A stretch of DNA of 64,000 nt from Roseovarius sp. GTDB taxonomy: Bacteria; Pseudomonadota; Alphaproteobacteria; Rhodobacterales; Rhodobacteraceae. The first letter of the stretch is position 1. Each line of letters begins with the position of its first letter. A model generated the notes under the pieces. The model searched no databases. It had not been told where the DNA came from and saw nothing but the letters and a program-made list of their open reading frames with translations. Where the stretch lies: the NCBI RefSeq assembly GCF_030373445.1, contig NZ_JAUCYU010000017.1, positions 41,586 through 105,585 of the forward strand. Reading direction: 5' to 3'. Below are positions 8,652-17,225 of the stretch, in pieces. A program made the position numbers and the translations under genes.

Positions 8652-9812
8652 ATGAAACGTTTTCTCATGACAACCGCCATCGCGGCACTTGCCGCGTCGC
8701 CGGTTCTGGCAGCCTCGGAAACGACCGAAGACACCAGTGCCCAGGTCACTGAATCGACCGACATGTCTCAAGACACCGCCAGCGCCACCGGCAACGACGT
8801 CGTTGCCGAGATGGAAGGCATGAAGGTCAGCGCGTCCGACCTGATCGGCAAATCGGTCTATATCCTGGGCGAAGATGCTTCCGACGCCGAGATTGCCGAA
8901 GAAGCAAGCGAACCGTCCGACGACTGGGAGCGCATCGGCGAGATCGGTGACGTGATCATTTCGGGCGATGGCAAGATCGAGTCCGTCACTCTGGACGCCG
9001 GCGGCTTTCTCGGAATCAACGAGAAGCACATCAGCGCCGCGATGGACGAGCTGAAGTTCGTCAGCGACTCGAGCGGTTCCGACGAAGAAAGTGCCGAAGG
9101 CGAGTATTTCGTGGTCTTCACCGGCGACAAGACGGCACTGGAAGATCGCGACCAGCTTGACCAGGCGGCCGTCCGCGACTCGGGCAGCAGCTTCTTCAAC
9201 GAAGGCGCCGAGGAAAGCGCAGAAGCCGACATGGAAGAGGCTGCCGAAGAAGAGACCGCAGAGGCCACTGAAACCGAAGAGGCCACTGACACCGATCTGA
9301 CCGCCGAGCAGACGGCCAACAACGAAGCAGCCGAGACCGAAGAAAGCGACATGGCCGAAAGCGAAAGCACGGACATGACCGACGATCAGGACAGCGAGCA
9401 GATGGCCGAGACCGACGCCGCTGAGCCCGAAGAAACCGACCTGACGTCGCAGCAGATGTCGGAGGCCGAAGGCGCCGATGACGCCCAGGAGATGGATGAG
9501 CAGACGGCTCAACTCTCCACCGACGAACGCGGCCAACTGACCGCGGAAGAACTGGAAGGTGTCTCCGTCTACGGTACCGAAGAAGACCGCCTCGGCGAAA
9601 TCTCGGACCTCGTCCTGAGCGACGACGGCAAGATCACCGAGGTGATCGTTGACGTTGGTGGCTTCCTCGGCATTGGCGAGAAGCCGGTCGCGCTTCCGTT
9701 CGAAGATCTCGAACTGCGCCGTTCCGACGATGAAGGCATGACCGGCGGCCTGCGCGCCACCACCGGTTACACCAGCGAAGAGCTCGAAGGCATGGAGAGC
9801 TGGGAAGGCTAA
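8652..9812 (+). CDS. Exported PRC-barrel protein with long acidic linker
   Basis: 386 residues. AAGGAG lies just before the ATG. A signal peptide (cleavage likely after SPVLAA) is followed by a PRC-barrel-like domain (about residues 55-140, with IGEIGDVIISGDGKI), a very acidic Glu/Ala/Thr-rich linker (about 143-295), and a second PRC barrel (about 298-355, with LGEISDLVLSDDGKI and GGFLGIGEKPVALPF). PRC barrels occur in photosynthetic reaction-centre subunit H, RimM and many alphaproteobacterial periplasmic stress proteins. A periplasmic or surface protein, possibly cation-binding through the acidic linker, is inferred. It is a single-gene unit with its own terminator. Confidence 0.85.
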   Translation: MKRFLMTTAIAALAASPVLAASETTEDTSAQVTESTDMSQDTASATGNDVVAEMEGMKVSASDLIGKSVYILGEDASDAEIAEEASEPSDDWERIGEIGDVIISGDGKIESVTLDAGGFLGINEKHISAAMDELKFVSDSSGSDEESAEGEYFVVFTGDKTALEDRDQLDQAAVRDSGSSFFNEGAEESAEADMEEAAEEETAEATETEEATDTDLTAEQTANNEAAETEESDMAESESTDMTDDQDSEQMAETDAAEPEETDLTSQQMSEAEGADDAQEMDEQTAQLSTDERGQLTAEELEGVSVYGTEEDRLGEISDLVLSDDGKITEVIVDVGGFLGIGEKPVALPFEDLELRRSDDEGMTGGLRATTGYTSEELEGMESWEG

Positions 9813-9836
9813 GCCTGCCCCCTATGCCTGAATTAC

Positions 9837-9866
9837 AAGGCCGGGTCCTGCTGGACCCGGCCTTTT
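9837..9866 (+). terminator. Rho-independent terminator of the PRC-barrel gene
   Basis: A 10-bp perfect stem (GGCCGGGTCC at 9839-9848 with GGACCCGGCC at 9853-9862), a 4-base loop and TTTTC follow 27 bases after the stop codon. It lies between convergent genes and may also slow transcription from the other side. Confidence 0.85.
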
Positions 9867-9888
9867 CATGTCTGCCATTGGCGGTGGG

Positions 9889-11091
9889 TCAGACGCGGAT
9901 CATTTCCAGGTAGCTTTTATAGAACCCGCGAATGCCCCATTCCATGTCGGCCAGCGGGCCCGGGCGGAAATGGTAGGAATTCACACCTTCCTGATTGTGC
10001 CGGATGATGCGCTCGTCATCGAGCGACGTGACATGCCAAAGCCAGGTGAGGTCTTGCGTGGCGTAATCCTTCGGCTCTTCCGCATCTCCACGCACCAGCC
10101 AGATCACCTCGATATCGGTTTCCTGCAGGCCGCGCGGGATGAACCTGTACCCCACGACATGATCGGCGTAGACTAGGAAGTTGTTGAGTGCGCCGATCTG
10201 GATATCTGTCGCGCCCCCGTCGTACCCGGTCAGGCTACCCAAAGGCGGCGCCAGCGGGGTGCCGTCGCGGCTGCCGGTCTGGTAGCCTTCGTAAAGCGGA
10301 TAGCGGCGGTAGTACACGTCGGCCCCCAACGCCTTTGCATCCGGTCCGGTCTCGCTGAGGATGACCGTGGGCAAACCGATCCCCTCGGATCGCTTCTTGA
10401 GCGGCTCGACCAGCTTTTCCATGTCCTGCGGCGCCTTGAGCGTGTGCGACTTGGCATATTCCTGATGCGAGGGCGCACAATGGTAGCACTCCATGTAATT
10501 CTCCAACGCCAGCTTCCAGTTGGCCGGCACCGGGTAAACCGTCTTGTGCGCGATTTTCAGGTTCTCCAGTCCGAACGGCGCGCTCAGTGGCGCCAGCCTT
10601 TCCAGCCCTTCCTGGATCGGGGGCGGGTCGTCGGCCGTACAGACAAGGATAAGGCCCTGGAAAACGATGACATGGGCGGGGAACAGCCCGTAGTCGCCCG
10701 GGTCGAAATCCTGCCCCATCGCCCGGCCGGAGCGAAGTTTGCCGGAAAGCTCGAACGTCCACGCGTGGTAGGGACACACGAAAAGCCGCGCCTTGCCCTC
10801 CGGCTCGACGCAGACGCGCGAACCGCGATGTCGGCAGACGTTGAGATGGGCGTGCACCTCTCCGTCGCGGTCGCGGACCACGATGATCGATTCCGGGCCG
10901 TAGTCGAACAGGAAATAGTCGCCCGGCTCGGGGATCTGGCTGACATGGCCGACCCAGAGCCAGCTTCGGTTCCAATAGGCGTCGATGTCGCGTTCGTATA
11001 TCTCTCGCGAGGTATAGAATTCGCGCGGCAGCGCAAAGCCTTCCCGGTGTGAGTGGATCAGGCGGGCGATTTCATCGGTATTCTGCAACAT
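9889..11091 (-). CDS. Rieske oxygenase, alpha subunit (quaternary-amine type)
   Basis: 400 residues. The Rieske [2Fe-2S] ligands are C86/H88 (CRHRG) and C106/H109 (CPYHAW). The mononuclear iron motif is ENYMECYHCAPSH, giving H204 and H209, with Glu201 where many ring-hydroxylating oxygenases have Asp. That Glu is known in carnitine monooxygenase CntA, and the same ENYMECYHC pattern is seen in betaine and stachydrine demethylases, so I read the enzyme as an N-demethylating or C-N-cleaving oxygenase for a betaine-like compound. It is the last gene of an operon with a TMADH-like flavoprotein and an importer. No separate reductase gene is adjacent. Confidence 0.85.
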   Translation of the reverse strand: MLQNTDEIARLIHSHREGFALPREFYTSREIYERDIDAYWNRSWLWVGHVSQIPEPGDYFLFDYGPESIIVVRDRDGEVHAHLNVCRHRGSRVCVEPEGKARLFVCPYHAWTFELSGKLRSGRAMGQDFDPGDYGLFPAHVIVFQGLILVCTADDPPPIQEGLERLAPLSAPFGLENLKIAHKTVYPVPANWKLALENYMECYHCAPSHQEYAKSHTLKAPQDMEKLVEPLKKRSEGIGLPTVILSETGPDAKALGADVYYRRYPLYEGYQTGSRDGTPLAPPLGSLTGYDGGATDIQIGALNNFLVYADHVVGYRFIPRGLQETDIEVIWLVRGDAEEPKDYATQDLTWLWHVTSLDDERIIRHNQEGVNSYHFRPGPLADMEWGIRGFYKSYLEMIRV

Positions 11092-11101
11092 GGTGCTGAC
11101 C

Positions 11102-13162
11102 TCATCCTTCTATGGCTGTGATTTCACGACGGAAATATTCCTGCTCGACCTCTTCGGGCAGGCGTTCAAAGTTGCGGGCCGCGCGGTGGCCGGAATAGAC
11201 GGCATCGGCGATCAGCCCCGGCGCGGCGGCGTCTCCAATCAGTTCGACATGGTACAGGTTGGAATGGCCACGCAGTTCGTCGTAAAGGCCGGTCACGCGA
11301 TCCCGGCGCGTCACCAGCAGAGCCGTGCCGCATGCGATTTCGGTTTCCCGTCCGGTATAGACACAGGCCAGCCGGCAGGCGGATGCCTCGACACCGTTCA
11401 GCGCCTGCGCCGTCAGGATCGTCACTCCCCGCTCCAGCAGGCTTTTCTGCACGCGGCCCTGCTCCAGCGTCAGCCCGGTGAAGGGCGAGACCATGTTGGC
11501 AGTGGTGACGAACGTCACCTCGTGCCCCTGGTCCGCCAAGTGCGTGGCCAGCACCCCGGCGAGGTAGCCATGGTCATCGTCGTAGATCACCAGCGGACCC
11601 GGCCCGGGCCTGATACCGTCCATCACGTCATCCGGCGTCATCACCATGGCGTTGTCGGCGATGGCTATCCCGAACCGTGCCGTGCGCCCCTGCCCGTCCC
11701 GCCGCCAGCGGGCACCGGTGGCAAGGAACACGTTCGGCACACCCAGCTCTAGCACCTCTTCGCGGCCCAGCGGGCTGTCGGTGAAGATATCGACATTGCC
11801 ACGCTGTTGCAGGTCACCCAGGCGGTAATCCATCACCCGCCCCCATGCGGCCAGCCCGTTCAGCCCGGCCTCGCGCCGCACCCGGCCGCCCAGCTCCTTC
11901 CCGGCCTCGGCCAGCGTCACGTGATAGCCGCGCCGGGCAAGCTGCATGGCGCATTCCAGCCCGGCCGGGCCCGCCCCCACCACCAGCGCCGCCTCTTCCC
12001 TGCCTTTCGCGCCGATTGTCTCGGGGTGCCAGCCGCGGCGCCACTCCTCGCCCATCGTCGGGTTCTGCGTGCAGCGGATCGGCACGCCCTGCGAATCCGC
12101 AGAGACACAGATATTGCAGCCGATGCATTCCCTGATCTGGTCGATCCGCCCCTCTTCGATCTTCTTCGGCAGGAATGGATCGGAGATCGACGGGCGCGCC
12201 GCGCCGATCATGTCGAGCACGCCCTTGCGCACCAGCGACGCCATCATGTCGGGCGATGTGAAGCGACCGACGCCCACCACCGGCTTGCTGGTGATCTGCT
12301 TCACGGCCTCGAGATATTTCGTCTGATAGCCATCTTCCGGCTGGAACCGCGTCGTCTGCGAGTCGTTTGGCCAGTCGGCGACGTTGACGTCCCACAGGTC
12401 CGGCAGTTCGGCCAGCAGTTCGACCACGCCACGCCCCTCTTCCTCGGCCTGCATCCCGTCGGGGCCCTGCATTTCGTCGATGGCAAACCGGAAGGCCACG
12501 CCGCACTTGCCCTCCGCCAGTTCCAGCGTGTCCTCGAGCAGTTCCCGCGTCAGGCGCACCCGGTTCTCGAGACTGCCGCCGTATTCATCCATCCGGTCAT
12601 TATGCTGCGGCAACAGGAAGTGATGCGGGATCGTCATGTGATGGCCGGCATAGACATAAATGATGTCGAATCCCGCCTTCATCGCCCGGCGCGCCGCGTC
12701 GCGGTGCCAGCGGCGCAGGTTCCGGATGTCTTCCTTGTCCATCGCCCGCGCCTGTGGGGCGAAGCCCGCGTCGATGACCGTATCGCTCGGCGCAAGCGCC
12801 GGGGCACGGCTCAGCAGGTTGGGCGCGTGGCTGCCGTTATGGGCCAGTTCGATCCCGGCCAGCGAGCCGTGCGCGTGGATCGCATCTGTCATCAGCCGCA
12901 GGCCTGGAATGTCACGGTCATCCCAAAGCCGCCCCTCGGCAAAGGGCGACAGGTCGGACGTCGGATGGATCTCCGTTTCCTGGTTGCACACCACGGCCCA
13001 GCCACCCTCGGCCTTCATGCCACGCATCGCCGCTTCGGCCCGGGGCCTTTGGTAGCCCATGCCGTTGCAATGCGGCACCTGGTAGAACCGGTTGCGCGCG
13101 GTGACCGGCCCGATGCGGACCGGCTCGAACAGAATGTCATAAGGGGTCGCGCGGGGGGTCAT
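11102..13162 (-). CDS. TMADH/DgcA-type FMN, [4Fe-4S], dinucleotide-binding oxidoreductase
   Basis: About 686 residues. The N-terminal TIM barrel is old-yellow-enzyme-like (NRFYQVPHCNGMGYQRP; LAHNGSHAP; YAGHHMTIPHHFLLP). A [4Fe-4S] motif follows (CIGCNICV, then a later RCTQNP), and the C-terminal half holds a dinucleotide fold (VVGAGPAGLECA). This layout is that of trimethylamine, dimethylglycine and N-methylproline dehydrogenases/demethylases. With the Rieske enzyme ten bases downstream it suggests stepwise removal of N-methyl groups. Start: ATG at 13162 has AAGGA 12 bases before it; ATG 13174 is also possible but leaves no spacing for that site. The exact substrate is not determined. Confidence 0.85.
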   Translation of the reverse strand: MTPRATPYDILFEPVRIGPVTARNRFYQVPHCNGMGYQRPRAEAAMRGMKAEGGWAVVCNQETEIHPTSDLSPFAEGRLWDDRDIPGLRLMTDAIHAHGSLAGIELAHNGSHAPNLLSRAPALAPSDTVIDAGFAPQARAMDKEDIRNLRRWHRDAARRAMKAGFDIIYVYAGHHMTIPHHFLLPQHNDRMDEYGGSLENRVRLTRELLEDTLELAEGKCGVAFRFAIDEMQGPDGMQAEEEGRGVVELLAELPDLWDVNVADWPNDSQTTRFQPEDGYQTKYLEAVKQITSKPVVGVGRFTSPDMMASLVRKGVLDMIGAARPSISDPFLPKKIEEGRIDQIRECIGCNICVSADSQGVPIRCTQNPTMGEEWRRGWHPETIGAKGREEAALVVGAGPAGLECAMQLARRGYHVTLAEAGKELGGRVRREAGLNGLAAWGRVMDYRLGDLQQRGNVDIFTDSPLGREEVLELGVPNVFLATGARWRRDGQGRTARFGIAIADNAMVMTPDDVMDGIRPGPGPLVIYDDDHGYLAGVLATHLADQGHEVTFVTTANMVSPFTGLTLEQGRVQKSLLERGVTILTAQALNGVEASACRLACVYTGRETEIACGTALLVTRRDRVTGLYDELRGHSNLYHVELIGDAAAPGLIADAVYSGHRAARNFERLPEEVEQEYFRREITAIEG

Positions 13163-13195
13163 GGGCGCCGTCATTCCTTGCCAGGGGTATCGTGA

Positions 13196-13214
13196 GGGGC
13201 GGCCATGCCGCCCC
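13196..13214 (-). other. Intercistronic hairpin after binding-protein gene
   Basis: A perfect 8-bp stem (GGGGCGGC / GCCGCCCC) with a 3-base loop lies 16 bases after the binding-protein stop codon and before the flavoprotein start. It has no T-run, so it more likely stabilises the upstream mRNA or partly attenuates than terminates fully. Confidence 0.6.
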
Positions 13215-13229
13215 CGTCTTTCTACAGGA

Positions 13230-14285
13230 TCAGAAGCCCGATTTGATACGCTCGAATTCCTGGAGCATCTTTGCCTCGAGCTCGGGCTCCACCGCGTCGA
13301 AGAACAGGCTGTTGTCGAACAGCGCCTTCGGATCATCAAAGCCGTAGGTCTTGATCAGCTCCTGGTCCGAGATCTCGAAAGCTTCCGAGTTGGAGTGCGG
13401 ATAGCCCCAGCTCTCGATGATGTACTTGCCGCTGTCCGGCTGGGTCAGCGCGTTGAGCATGTCATACACCTGCTCCTCCGGCGCGTCGGCATTCGACAGG
13501 TGCACGTATCCGCAGACCCACGTGGCGATGCCCTTGCCTTCGCCGCGCATCATCTGGGCCGGCACCTCGTTCCAGATCAGGTTCAGCTCGGTCTGGTTCC
13601 ACGCCCAGCCTGCCAGAACCTCGCCCGAAGCCAGCGCCTGGTCAAGCTGGCCGGCGTCGGACCAATAGAACCGCACGTTGGGATGCACGGCGCGAAGGTA
13701 ATCCGAGGCCTTCTTGAACTCCTCGTCGCTCATGTTGGTGTAGTTGTCGGCCACTCCGGCGCCCAGCGCCGCCATCGCGTAGGCCGAGGAGGCCGCATCG
13801 GGGATCGCCACCTTGCCCTGGAACTCCGGCTTGGTCAGCGCCTGAAGCGAAATCTCGTCCTCCGACACCTCGTCGGTGCGGTAGATCAGGCCGGTATTGC
13901 CCCATTCGAACGGCACCATCCATGTCTCACCGTCAAAGGTGATCCCGTCGACCTCCTTGATCGTCGGCAGCATCGCCTCCCAGTTGTCGAGCTTCGAGGT
14001 GTCGATCGGCTGGATCAGGCCAGCCGCCGCCCATTTGCGCGTGGCGTCGGTGCAGGGGTGGGCGAGATCGGCCTCGAACCCCGATTGCAGCTTGGTGAAC
14101 GCCTCTTCCTGGCTGCCGAAATAGGAATAGGTCGGCGCGCTGCCGTGCTTTTCGACATAGGCGCCGAAAAAGCCGGGGTCTTCGTAGCCCGACCAGTCGA
14201 ATACCGTCAGGTCCGAGCCTTCGGCGTTGGCGATACCTGCCACAAGGCAGGCGGCGGCAGTTAGGGTAAGAGCCTTGTATGTCAT
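13230..14285 (-). CDS. ABC transporter substrate-binding protein, PotD/PotF-like
   Basis: 351 residues from the ATG at 14285, with GGGAG nine bases upstream. A signal peptide (MTYKALTLTAAACLVAGIANA) precedes a mature domain with the spermidine/putrescine-binding-protein pattern (LTVFDWSGYED near the N-terminus; MVPFEWGNTGLIYRTD in the middle). It would capture a cationic amine in the periplasm. The operon runs permease, permease, ATPase, binding protein, flavoprotein, Rieske enzyme; the enzymes point to a betaine-type substrate rather than a polyamine. A strong hairpin follows the stop codon. Confidence 0.88.
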   Translation of the reverse strand: MTYKALTLTAAACLVAGIANAEGSDLTVFDWSGYEDPGFFGAYVEKHGSAPTYSYFGSQEEAFTKLQSGFEADLAHPCTDATRKWAAAGLIQPIDTSKLDNWEAMLPTIKEVDGITFDGETWMVPFEWGNTGLIYRTDEVSEDEISLQALTKPEFQGKVAIPDAASSAYAMAALGAGVADNYTNMSDEEFKKASDYLRAVHPNVRFYWSDAGQLDQALASGEVLAGWAWNQTELNLIWNEVPAQMMRGEGKGIATWVCGYVHLSNADAPEEQVYDMLNALTQPDSGKYIIESWGYPHSNSEAFEISDQELIKTYGFDDPKALFDNSLFFDAVEPELEAKMLQEFERIKSGF

Positions 14286-14302
14286 GTCAAATTCTCCCTG
14301 GA

Positions 14303-15415
14303 TCATTTTGCTTCTGGGTTGGTGTCGCTGCCAAGGTCGATGACCGAGGCATTTTGCACACCGATGAAAACCGCGTCGCCGCGGGCGAAATCGACGGTGT
14401 GGAAATGGTTGGGTACGGCGACCGCGAGCGTGCGCTCCACGCCCGGCGCGCGAACGTGGTAATGAACGCTCTCGCCGTAGAAGGCGACATTCTCGACCTC
14501 TGCCTTGAGCGTGGCGTCATAACCCGCCGGCGTCTCACGCGCGATCTCGAGCTGCTCGGGCCGGATGCCCAGCATCAGGTCGCGCCCCCGGCCCGTGACG
14601 TTGGGGTTGCGCTGGATGGTGAGGTTACCAAAGCCCGGCACATCGGCGCTGATCAATTCGCCGGATTGATCCGCACTCTTCGCCGGCAGGAAATTCATCC
14701 CCCCGATAAAGGCCGCAACCTCGCGATTGGCGGGCCTGGCATACAGCGTCGCGGGCGCATCCACCTGCTCCAGCCGGCCGTTGAACATCACCCCGATCCG
14801 GTCTGACATGGTCATCGCCTCGTACTGGTCGTGCGTGACCATCACGAAGGTGATGCCGATGGATTGCTGCAGGCGCCGCAGCTCGAGCTGCATCGCCTCG
14901 CGCAGGTTCTTGTCGAGGGCCGACAGCGGCTCGTCCAGCAGCAGCACCTTCGGCCGCATCACCAGCGCCCGCGCCAGCGCCACCCGCTGCCGCTGTCCGC
15001 CCGACAGCTGGTCGGCCTTGCGGCCCTGCAGCCCGCCCAGCTCGACCATCTCCAGCGCATCGGCGATCCGTGCCTTGCGGTCGGCGCGTGACAGGCCCTG
15101 CTTGACCAGCCCGAACCCCACGTTGTCGCCCACGTTGAGGTGCGGGAAGATGGCGTAGCTCTGGAACACCATGTTGGTCGGGCGCTTGTTGGCCGGGATA
15201 TCCGCCATGTCCTGCCCGTCGATCCGCACGGTGCCCGCCGTCGGCTCCTGGAACCCCGCGATCATCCGCAAGGCGGTGGTCTTGCCGCAACCCGACGGCC
15301 CCAGCAGCGAAAAGAACTCCCCCTGCTTCAGGCTGAGGTCGAGGTCGGTCACCGCCTTGAAGGTTCCGAAGGTCTTTTCGACGCCGGAAAGCTCGATGAT
15401 CGGTTGGTCGGTCAT
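14303..15415 (-). CDS. ABC transporter ATP-binding protein, PotA-like
   Basis: 370 residues. Walker A is GPSGCGKTT, the signature LSGGQRQRVALARAL, Walker B LLLDEPLSALD and the H-loop VTHDQYEAMTMSD. A C-terminal TOBE-like domain follows (MLGIRPEQLEIA), as in spermidine/putrescine and other MOI-type importers. GAGGGGAG lies before the ATG. It supplies the energy for the importer encoded by its neighbours, and is separated from the binding-protein gene by 17 bases. Confidence 0.92.
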   Translation of the reverse strand: MTDQPIIELSGVEKTFGTFKAVTDLDLSLKQGEFFSLLGPSGCGKTTALRMIAGFQEPTAGTVRIDGQDMADIPANKRPTNMVFQSYAIFPHLNVGDNVGFGLVKQGLSRADRKARIADALEMVELGGLQGRKADQLSGGQRQRVALARALVMRPKVLLLDEPLSALDKNLREAMQLELRRLQQSIGITFVMVTHDQYEAMTMSDRIGVMFNGRLEQVDAPATLYARPANREVAAFIGGMNFLPAKSADQSGELISADVPGFGNLTIQRNPNVTGRGRDLMLGIRPEQLEIARETPAGYDATLKAEVENVAFYGESVHYHVRAPGVERTLAVAVPNHFHTVDFARGDAVFIGVQNASVIDLGSDTNPEAK

Positions 15416-15428
15416 GTTTGATCTCCCC

Positions 15429-16223
15429 TCATGTCCGCTTGGCCGACCGGCGGCGGAAATATTCGGCGGTGATGAGCAGCAAGACGGAGAACGCCAGCAG
15501 GCACGACCCCAGGGCCAGCGTGTTGGGCAGCTTCGCCGGGAAGCGGATCTGGCTCCAGATGTAGACCGGCAGCGTGGGCTGATCCCCGGCCAGGAAGAAG
15601 GCGAGGATGAACTCGTCGAACGAGACCGTGAAGGTCACCAGCAGGCTCGACACGATCCCCGGTGCCACGATGGGCAGGGTCACCCGGCGGAAGGTGCCGA
15701 TCACCGTCTCGCCCAGGTCATAGGCCGCCTCTTCCAGCGAGGGGTCGAACTCGTCGAAGGCCGACTTCATGATCGCCACGGCGAAGGGCACGGTCAGGAA
15801 CGTATGCCCGAGGATCACCGCGGTCAGCGACGGCTTCAGCCCCACGGACAGGAACAGCACGAGGAAGGAAGACGCCACGATGATGCCCGGCACCACCAGC
15901 GGCAACATCACCAGTGCCTCCGACATCTCGCGCCCGGTAAAGCGATACCGCACGTAAGCCCGCGCCGCGAAGAGGCCCAGCGAGGTGGCCAGCACCGCGC
16001 TCACCCCGCCCACGATCACGCTGTTCAGCAGTGAGCGCAGAAGCGCCTCCTGCCCCGCCAGCTCGGCATACCACTTGAGCGTGAACCCCTTTATCGGAAA
16101 GGCGACGATCGTGCCCTCGTTGAACGAGAAGAGCGGCAGAAGCAGCACCGGCGTGTAGAGAAACACGAGGTAGAAAACCGCGTAGGCCGAAAGGCCGGGG
16201 AAGGATCGCAGAAGGCGGCTCAT
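15429..16223 (-). CDS. ABC transporter permease, PotC-like
   Basis: 264 residues. The ATG at 16223 overlaps the stop of the upstream permease as ATGA and has GGAGG upstream; the longer open frame to 16592 is antisense-like extension. About six membrane helices and the EAA coupling motif (EEAAYDLGETVIGTFRRVTLP, conserved E-A-A and G residues) mark a binding-protein-dependent inner-membrane permease. Motif VPFAVAIMKSAFDEFDPSL is typical of PotC. It pairs with the upstream PotB-like protein. Confidence 0.92.
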   Translation of the reverse strand: MSRLLRSFPGLSAYAVFYLVFLYTPVLLLPLFSFNEGTIVAFPIKGFTLKWYAELAGQEALLRSLLNSVIVGGVSAVLATSLGLFAARAYVRYRFTGREMSEALVMLPLVVPGIIVASSFLVLFLSVGLKPSLTAVILGHTFLTVPFAVAIMKSAFDEFDPSLEEAAYDLGETVIGTFRRVTLPIVAPGIVSSLLVTFTVSFDEFILAFFLAGDQPTLPVYIWSQIRFPAKLPNTLALGSCLLAFSVLLLITAEYFRRRSAKRT

Positions 16224-17080
16224 CTGATCCTCCGTGCCAAAAGGTTCGACAGCAGCACGAAGCAGCCCGCCACCAGCCCCACCGCCAGCATCGCCATCAG
16301 CGAGAGCGTCGCACCCAGCGGCCAGTTGTTGGCCGCTCCGAACTGCACCTGGATCAGGTTCGCGATCATCTTGCCATCCGACCCGCCGACCAGCGCGGGC
16401 GTCACGTAGTCGCCCACCGTGGGGATGAAGATGATCAGGCAGGCGGCGATGATGCCGGGCACAGTCAGCGGAAGGGTCACGCGCACGAACCGCTCCAGCT
16501 TGGAACAACCCAGATCGGTCGCCGCTTCCAGCAGGCTCCGGTCGATCTTCTGAAGCGAGACGTAGATCGGCATGATCGCAAACGGCGCCCACGCATGGGC
16601 CAGCGTCAGCACCACGGCGACCTCGTTATACAGCAGGAAGGTCAGCGGCTCTTCGATCAGACCAACCGTCATCAACGCGCTGTTCAGCACGCCGTTGAAG
16701 CCGAGGATGAGTTTCCACGAGAAGACCCGCAGCAGGTAGCTTGTCCAGAACGGGATGGTGATCAGCAGCAGCCAGAGCGTCTTGTGCCGGGTGCGGAAGG
16801 CGATGAAATACGCAATCGGATAGGCCAGCGCCACGGTCGCCGCCGTGACGAGCCCGGCGATCCAGACCGAGCGGATCAGCAGGTGCCGCACCAGCGGGTC
16901 TTCGACCGCGAGGCGATAGTTCTCCCACGTGAAGGTGCGGTCGATGCTGACATAGGTCTGCGTCCAGAAGCTGTAGACGACGAGGATGCCCAGCGGCGCG
17001 GCCACCAGAAGTCCGACATACAGCGTCGCCGGCGCGCTGAGCGCCATCCCCTGCGAAGCCTCCGACCTGAGCGTGATCAT
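16220..17080 (-). CDS. ABC transporter permease, PotB-like
   Basis: About 286 residues from ATG 17080 (preceded by GGGGAACC); ATG 17047 is an alternative. The open frame to 17122 starts inside the operator palindrome and is unlikely. Six membrane helices, a TIPFWTSYLLRVFSWK stretch and an EAA loop (SLLEAATDLGCSKLERFVRV) are characteristic of PotB. It is the first gene of the importer/demethylation operon, whose promoter faces the TetR gene. Confidence 0.9.
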   Translation of the reverse strand: MITLRSEASQGMALSAPATLYVGLLVAAPLGILVVYSFWTQTYVSIDRTFTWENYRLAVEDPLVRHLLIRSVWIAGLVTAATVALAYPIAYFIAFRTRHKTLWLLLITIPFWTSYLLRVFSWKLILGFNGVLNSALMTVGLIEEPLTFLLYNEVAVVLTLAHAWAPFAIMPIYVSLQKIDRSLLEAATDLGCSKLERFVRVTLPLTVPGIIAACLIIFIPTVGDYVTPALVGGSDGKMIANLIQVQFGAANNWPLGATLSLMAMLAVGLVAGCFVLLSNLLARRIR

Positions 17081-17091
17081 GGTTCCCCGAC

Positions 17092-17137
17092 ATACCAGCT
17101 TGTAAAATGGACGATCGTCCATTTAAATTGCTGGTAT
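17092..17137. promoter_or_regulatory. Nested palindrome, likely TetR operator
   Basis: A perfect 20-bp palindrome AAATGGACGATCGTCCATTT (17105-17124) is flanked at exactly equal distance by an outer inverted repeat, ATACCAGC (17092-17099) and GCTGGTAT (17130-17137). Both share the centre between 17114 and 17115. It lies between the divergent TetR gene and the importer operon, just downstream of the operon's likely -10. TetR proteins commonly repress such divergent promoters. Confidence 0.8.
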
Positions 17138-17153
17138 TATGTGATCCTGTCAA
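17125..17153 (-). promoter_or_regulatory. Predicted sigma-70-type promoter of the importer operon
   Basis: A perfect TTGACA (-35) at 17153-17148 on the minus strand is followed after 17 bases by CAATTT (weak -10, 17130-17125). The operator palindrome begins at the next base, so a bound repressor would block this promoter. The -10 assignment is tentative. Confidence 0.5.
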
Positions 17154-17225
17154 TAGACTCGGTTAAAGCCGCTTGACCCGAGCGCGCGTAGACCGGAAAA
17201 ATGTTAAGGGAAACGGGGGTTTGTT

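Noticed and set aside
17081..17122. Upstream ATG (17122) for the PotB-like permease
   Set aside because: It lies inside the operator palindrome and downstream ATG 17080 has a better site.
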